DNA of 40,232 nt from an uncultured Flavobacterium sp. (GTDB lineage: Bacteria; Bacteroidota; Bacteroidia; Flavobacteriales; Flavobacteriaceae). The position numbers and the translations under genes were made by a program. Shown piece after piece: positions 38,752 through 40,232 of the stretch (position 1 is the first letter of the stretch; the number at the start of each line of letters is the position of its first letter). The notes beneath the pieces are model-generated. The model had not been told where the DNA came from. It ran no database searches and saw nothing but the letters and a program-made list of their open reading frames with translations. Location of the stretch: positions 1 to 40,232 of the forward strand of contig CANROJ010000017.1 in the NCBI GenBank assembly GCA_947632215.1. Reading direction: 5' to 3'.

Positions 38752-39879
38752 CTACTCTATAGTTGTTTTTTTATTTGTTATATTCATTTCTAATAAGGGT
38801 AGCCACACTTCAAAATATTGCTCATTACTGTGAATTTTCACCCTAGAATCGCTTAATAATTTATAGCGATCGATAATATTTCTTAGACCTACTTTTGAAG
38901 ATGGTAATATAGCTCCAAGGGGGCGAATATTATTTCGCACCACCACTGTTTTATCTTCAATAAATATCTGTATTACTAAAGGCAGTTCTTTAGAGGCTTT
39001 ATTGTGTTTTACAGCGTTTTCAACTAAAAGCTGTAAGGCAATAGGTGCTATATAAAAATTTTGAGCCACATCTAAAGGTACCTTTACTTCAAGAATTACC
39101 TTATAGCCCATTCTTTCTTGAATCAGGTAAAAATAAGACTCCAGAAAATTTAACTCTTCCTCTAATGAAACTACATTTTTACGCACATTGGAAAGCATAT
39201 ATCTATAGACTAAGGCTAAGTGCTCTAAAAATTTAGCTGCAAGACTTTGATCTTCAATAACCAGTTCTGAGAGAGTCGAAAAATTATTAAACAAAAAATG
39301 TGGATCTAACTGCATCTTTAAACTCTCTAATTCGGCTTGAGAGGCAATTCTTTCTAATTTTTCTGTTCTAAGGCGCAGTTCTGCAGCATCCATCATCGAG
39401 GTACGCCAATTTGAAATTAAAAAGTATCCTGTATGTACAGTCGAAATAAAGATTCCGGTATTAATACTGATAATTAAACTCTGCCATATATCTATTTTTA
39501 AATCCAAAGGAATACCTTCCCCATGCTGTATTGGACTAATTATTATAAAAAATAGATGCAGAACAAAATATACAATAAAAATAAATACAATTAAGGACAA
39601 GACTTGAATAACTACTCTTAATCCAGGCCTGTGATCCCATGGAATACACTTATTTAAAACCGTACTGAGCCATAAACTAATCTCTGTAATTACTGTACAG
39701 TAAACCAAAAGCATAACTACAGTCTGAATGAGTTCCAACTCACTTATTTCAGCATACCAATGGGCATCGTAGGGATTCAATAAAAAATGCGAGAACAAAT
39801 ACAATAGAATCACAATAGGGATTACAATAAGCCTATAGTGTTTCATAAATAAAGATTCCTCTTTGGGGTTATTTGTCAT
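38752..39879 (-). CDS. LytS/YpdA-type sensor histidine kinase
   Basis: A 375-residue membrane kinase. Four hydrophobic segments lie at about 15-34, 50-73, 88-113 and 133-155, followed by a coiled coil (165-190). The phosphate-accepting H194 lies in MQLDPHFLFNNF, the hallmark of this His-kinase family. The ATPase part reads IAPIALQLLVENAVKHN (N box) and ends with VGLRNIIDRYKLL (G region). It lacks a large periplasmic sensor domain, so it probably senses within the membrane. The frame starts at ATG 39879; an alternative ATG lies at residue 12. It pairs with the LytTR gene. A TATTTTTG -7 element lies at 39905-39912. The stop is UAG. Confidence 0.93.
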   Translation of the reverse strand: MTNNPKEESLFMKHYRLIVIPIVILLYLFSHFLLNPYDAHWYAEISELELIQTVVMLLVYCTVITEISLWLSTVLNKCIPWDHRPGLRVVIQVLSLIVFIFIVYFVLHLFFIIISPIQHGEGIPLDLKIDIWQSLIISINTGIFISTVHTGYFLISNWRTSMMDAAELRLRTEKLERIASQAELESLKMQLDPHFLFNNFSTLSELVIEDQSLAAKFLEHLALVYRYMLSNVRKNVVSLEEELNFLESYFYLIQERMGYKVILEVKVPLDVAQNFYIAPIALQLLVENAVKHNKASKELPLVIQIFIEDKTVVVRNNIRPLGAILPSSKVGLRNIIDRYKLLSDSRVKIHSNEQYFEVWLPLLEMNITNKKTTIE

Positions 39880-39904
39880 TTTAATAAATTAGCATCTCAT
39901 TTTT

Positions 39905-39912
39905 CAAAAATA
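39905..39912 (-). promoter_or_regulatory. -7 element of the two-component operon
   Basis: On the minus strand this reads TATTTTTG, matching TAnnTTTG, 26 bases before the sensor-kinase ATG. No clear TTG lies 20 bases upstream. Confidence 0.5.
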
Positions 39913-40170
39913 CAAGTTTTGCCATTGGTAGAATATAAAAGAATAACCCAAATGGCATTAATGCAGCTTGAAACGTATTTTACGATTACCTGAAAAAATG
40001 CAACACATCTAATATCAATAAAATGGGGTTATCGTATAATTTATCGATAGCATAGTTATTTATGAAAACTTAAAAAGAATTGTACGCAATATAAGCAATT
40101 TACCAAAATAAACGAATTTTTATAAATTACCAGCTTAGTTAAAATCGCCAAATATTTTTATCTCAAGGTC
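39913..40170. other. Intergenic region at the right end
   Basis: From the start of the sensor kinase to the window end there are about 350 bases without a gene. It holds the promoter of the two-component operon on the left and the terminator of a minus-strand gene outside the window on the right (40171-40208). Nothing else is recognised. Confidence 0.5.
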
Positions 40171-40208
40171 AAAAAAAGGCCTAGATCAGTTACTAATCTA
40201 GGCCTTTT
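40171..40208. terminator. Terminator at the right edge
   Basis: A perfect 13-bp GC-containing stem (40174-40186 with 40196-40208) with seven A on its left, so a seven-base U tract on the minus strand, and a shorter T run on the right. It probably ends a minus-strand gene beyond the window. Confidence 0.88.
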
Positions 40209-40232
40209 ACAAATTTTTGAAAAAGTTAATTT

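Overview
The window looks like a chromosomal stretch from an AT-rich member of the Bacteroidota, most likely a flavobacterium. The support is a SecD-SecF fusion, a GreA-like gene and a gyrB of flavobacterial type, paired TPR and outer-membrane barrel proteins, and promoters of the form TTG/TTTG-N20-TATATTTG instead of the E. coli form. There is no rRNA, tRNA, CRISPR array, IS element or integrase.

Layout. 1-2040: an ECF sigma factor with a four-helix membrane partner. 2054-13686, all on the minus strand: TPR protein plus outer-membrane barrel, GreA-like factor, gyrB, malate dehydrogenase and secDF. 13687-14560 has no gene except a possible small RNA. 14561-22923, plus strand: an outer-membrane barrel, ftsE, the classic thrS-infC-rpmI-rplT translation operon, a methyltransferase, an FrnE-like DsbA oxidoreductase and a DEAD-box helicase. 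22924-23664 holds decayed coding sequence. 23808-25322 is a TPR protein with an S1-like tail. 26347-31858 is a mobilization module: a DUF4099/DUF3945-type protein on the plus strand, then MobA-like, MobB-like relaxase and MobC/TraG-like coupling protein on the minus strand, with a likely oriT upstream of mobA. 31925-37724 is an RND efflux operon (adaptor, pump, outer-membrane channel), preceded by a LytS/LytTR-type two-component system (37986-39879).

The most unusual observation concerns UGA. Relaxase and coupling-protein genes look broken under the standard code, but each is one uninterrupted full-length frame apart from two UGA codons. One UGA sits at a position where, from memory of the family, TraG/MobC proteins carry tryptophan (just before INLLNPFRG and the Walker A motif). 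No UAA, UAG or frameshift occurs in either gene. Only 2 of the 27 gene-terminating stop codons in the window are UGA. One of these ends the efflux channel at ALGGH, where the family commonly has Trp, and UAA follows two codons later. This fits UGA being read as Trp (in this element or more widely), or a targeted TGG-to-TGA mutation process. Core genes here contain only UGG, so the question stays open.

Most operons are closed by clear hairpin-plus-U-tract terminators, which help to define the transcription units.
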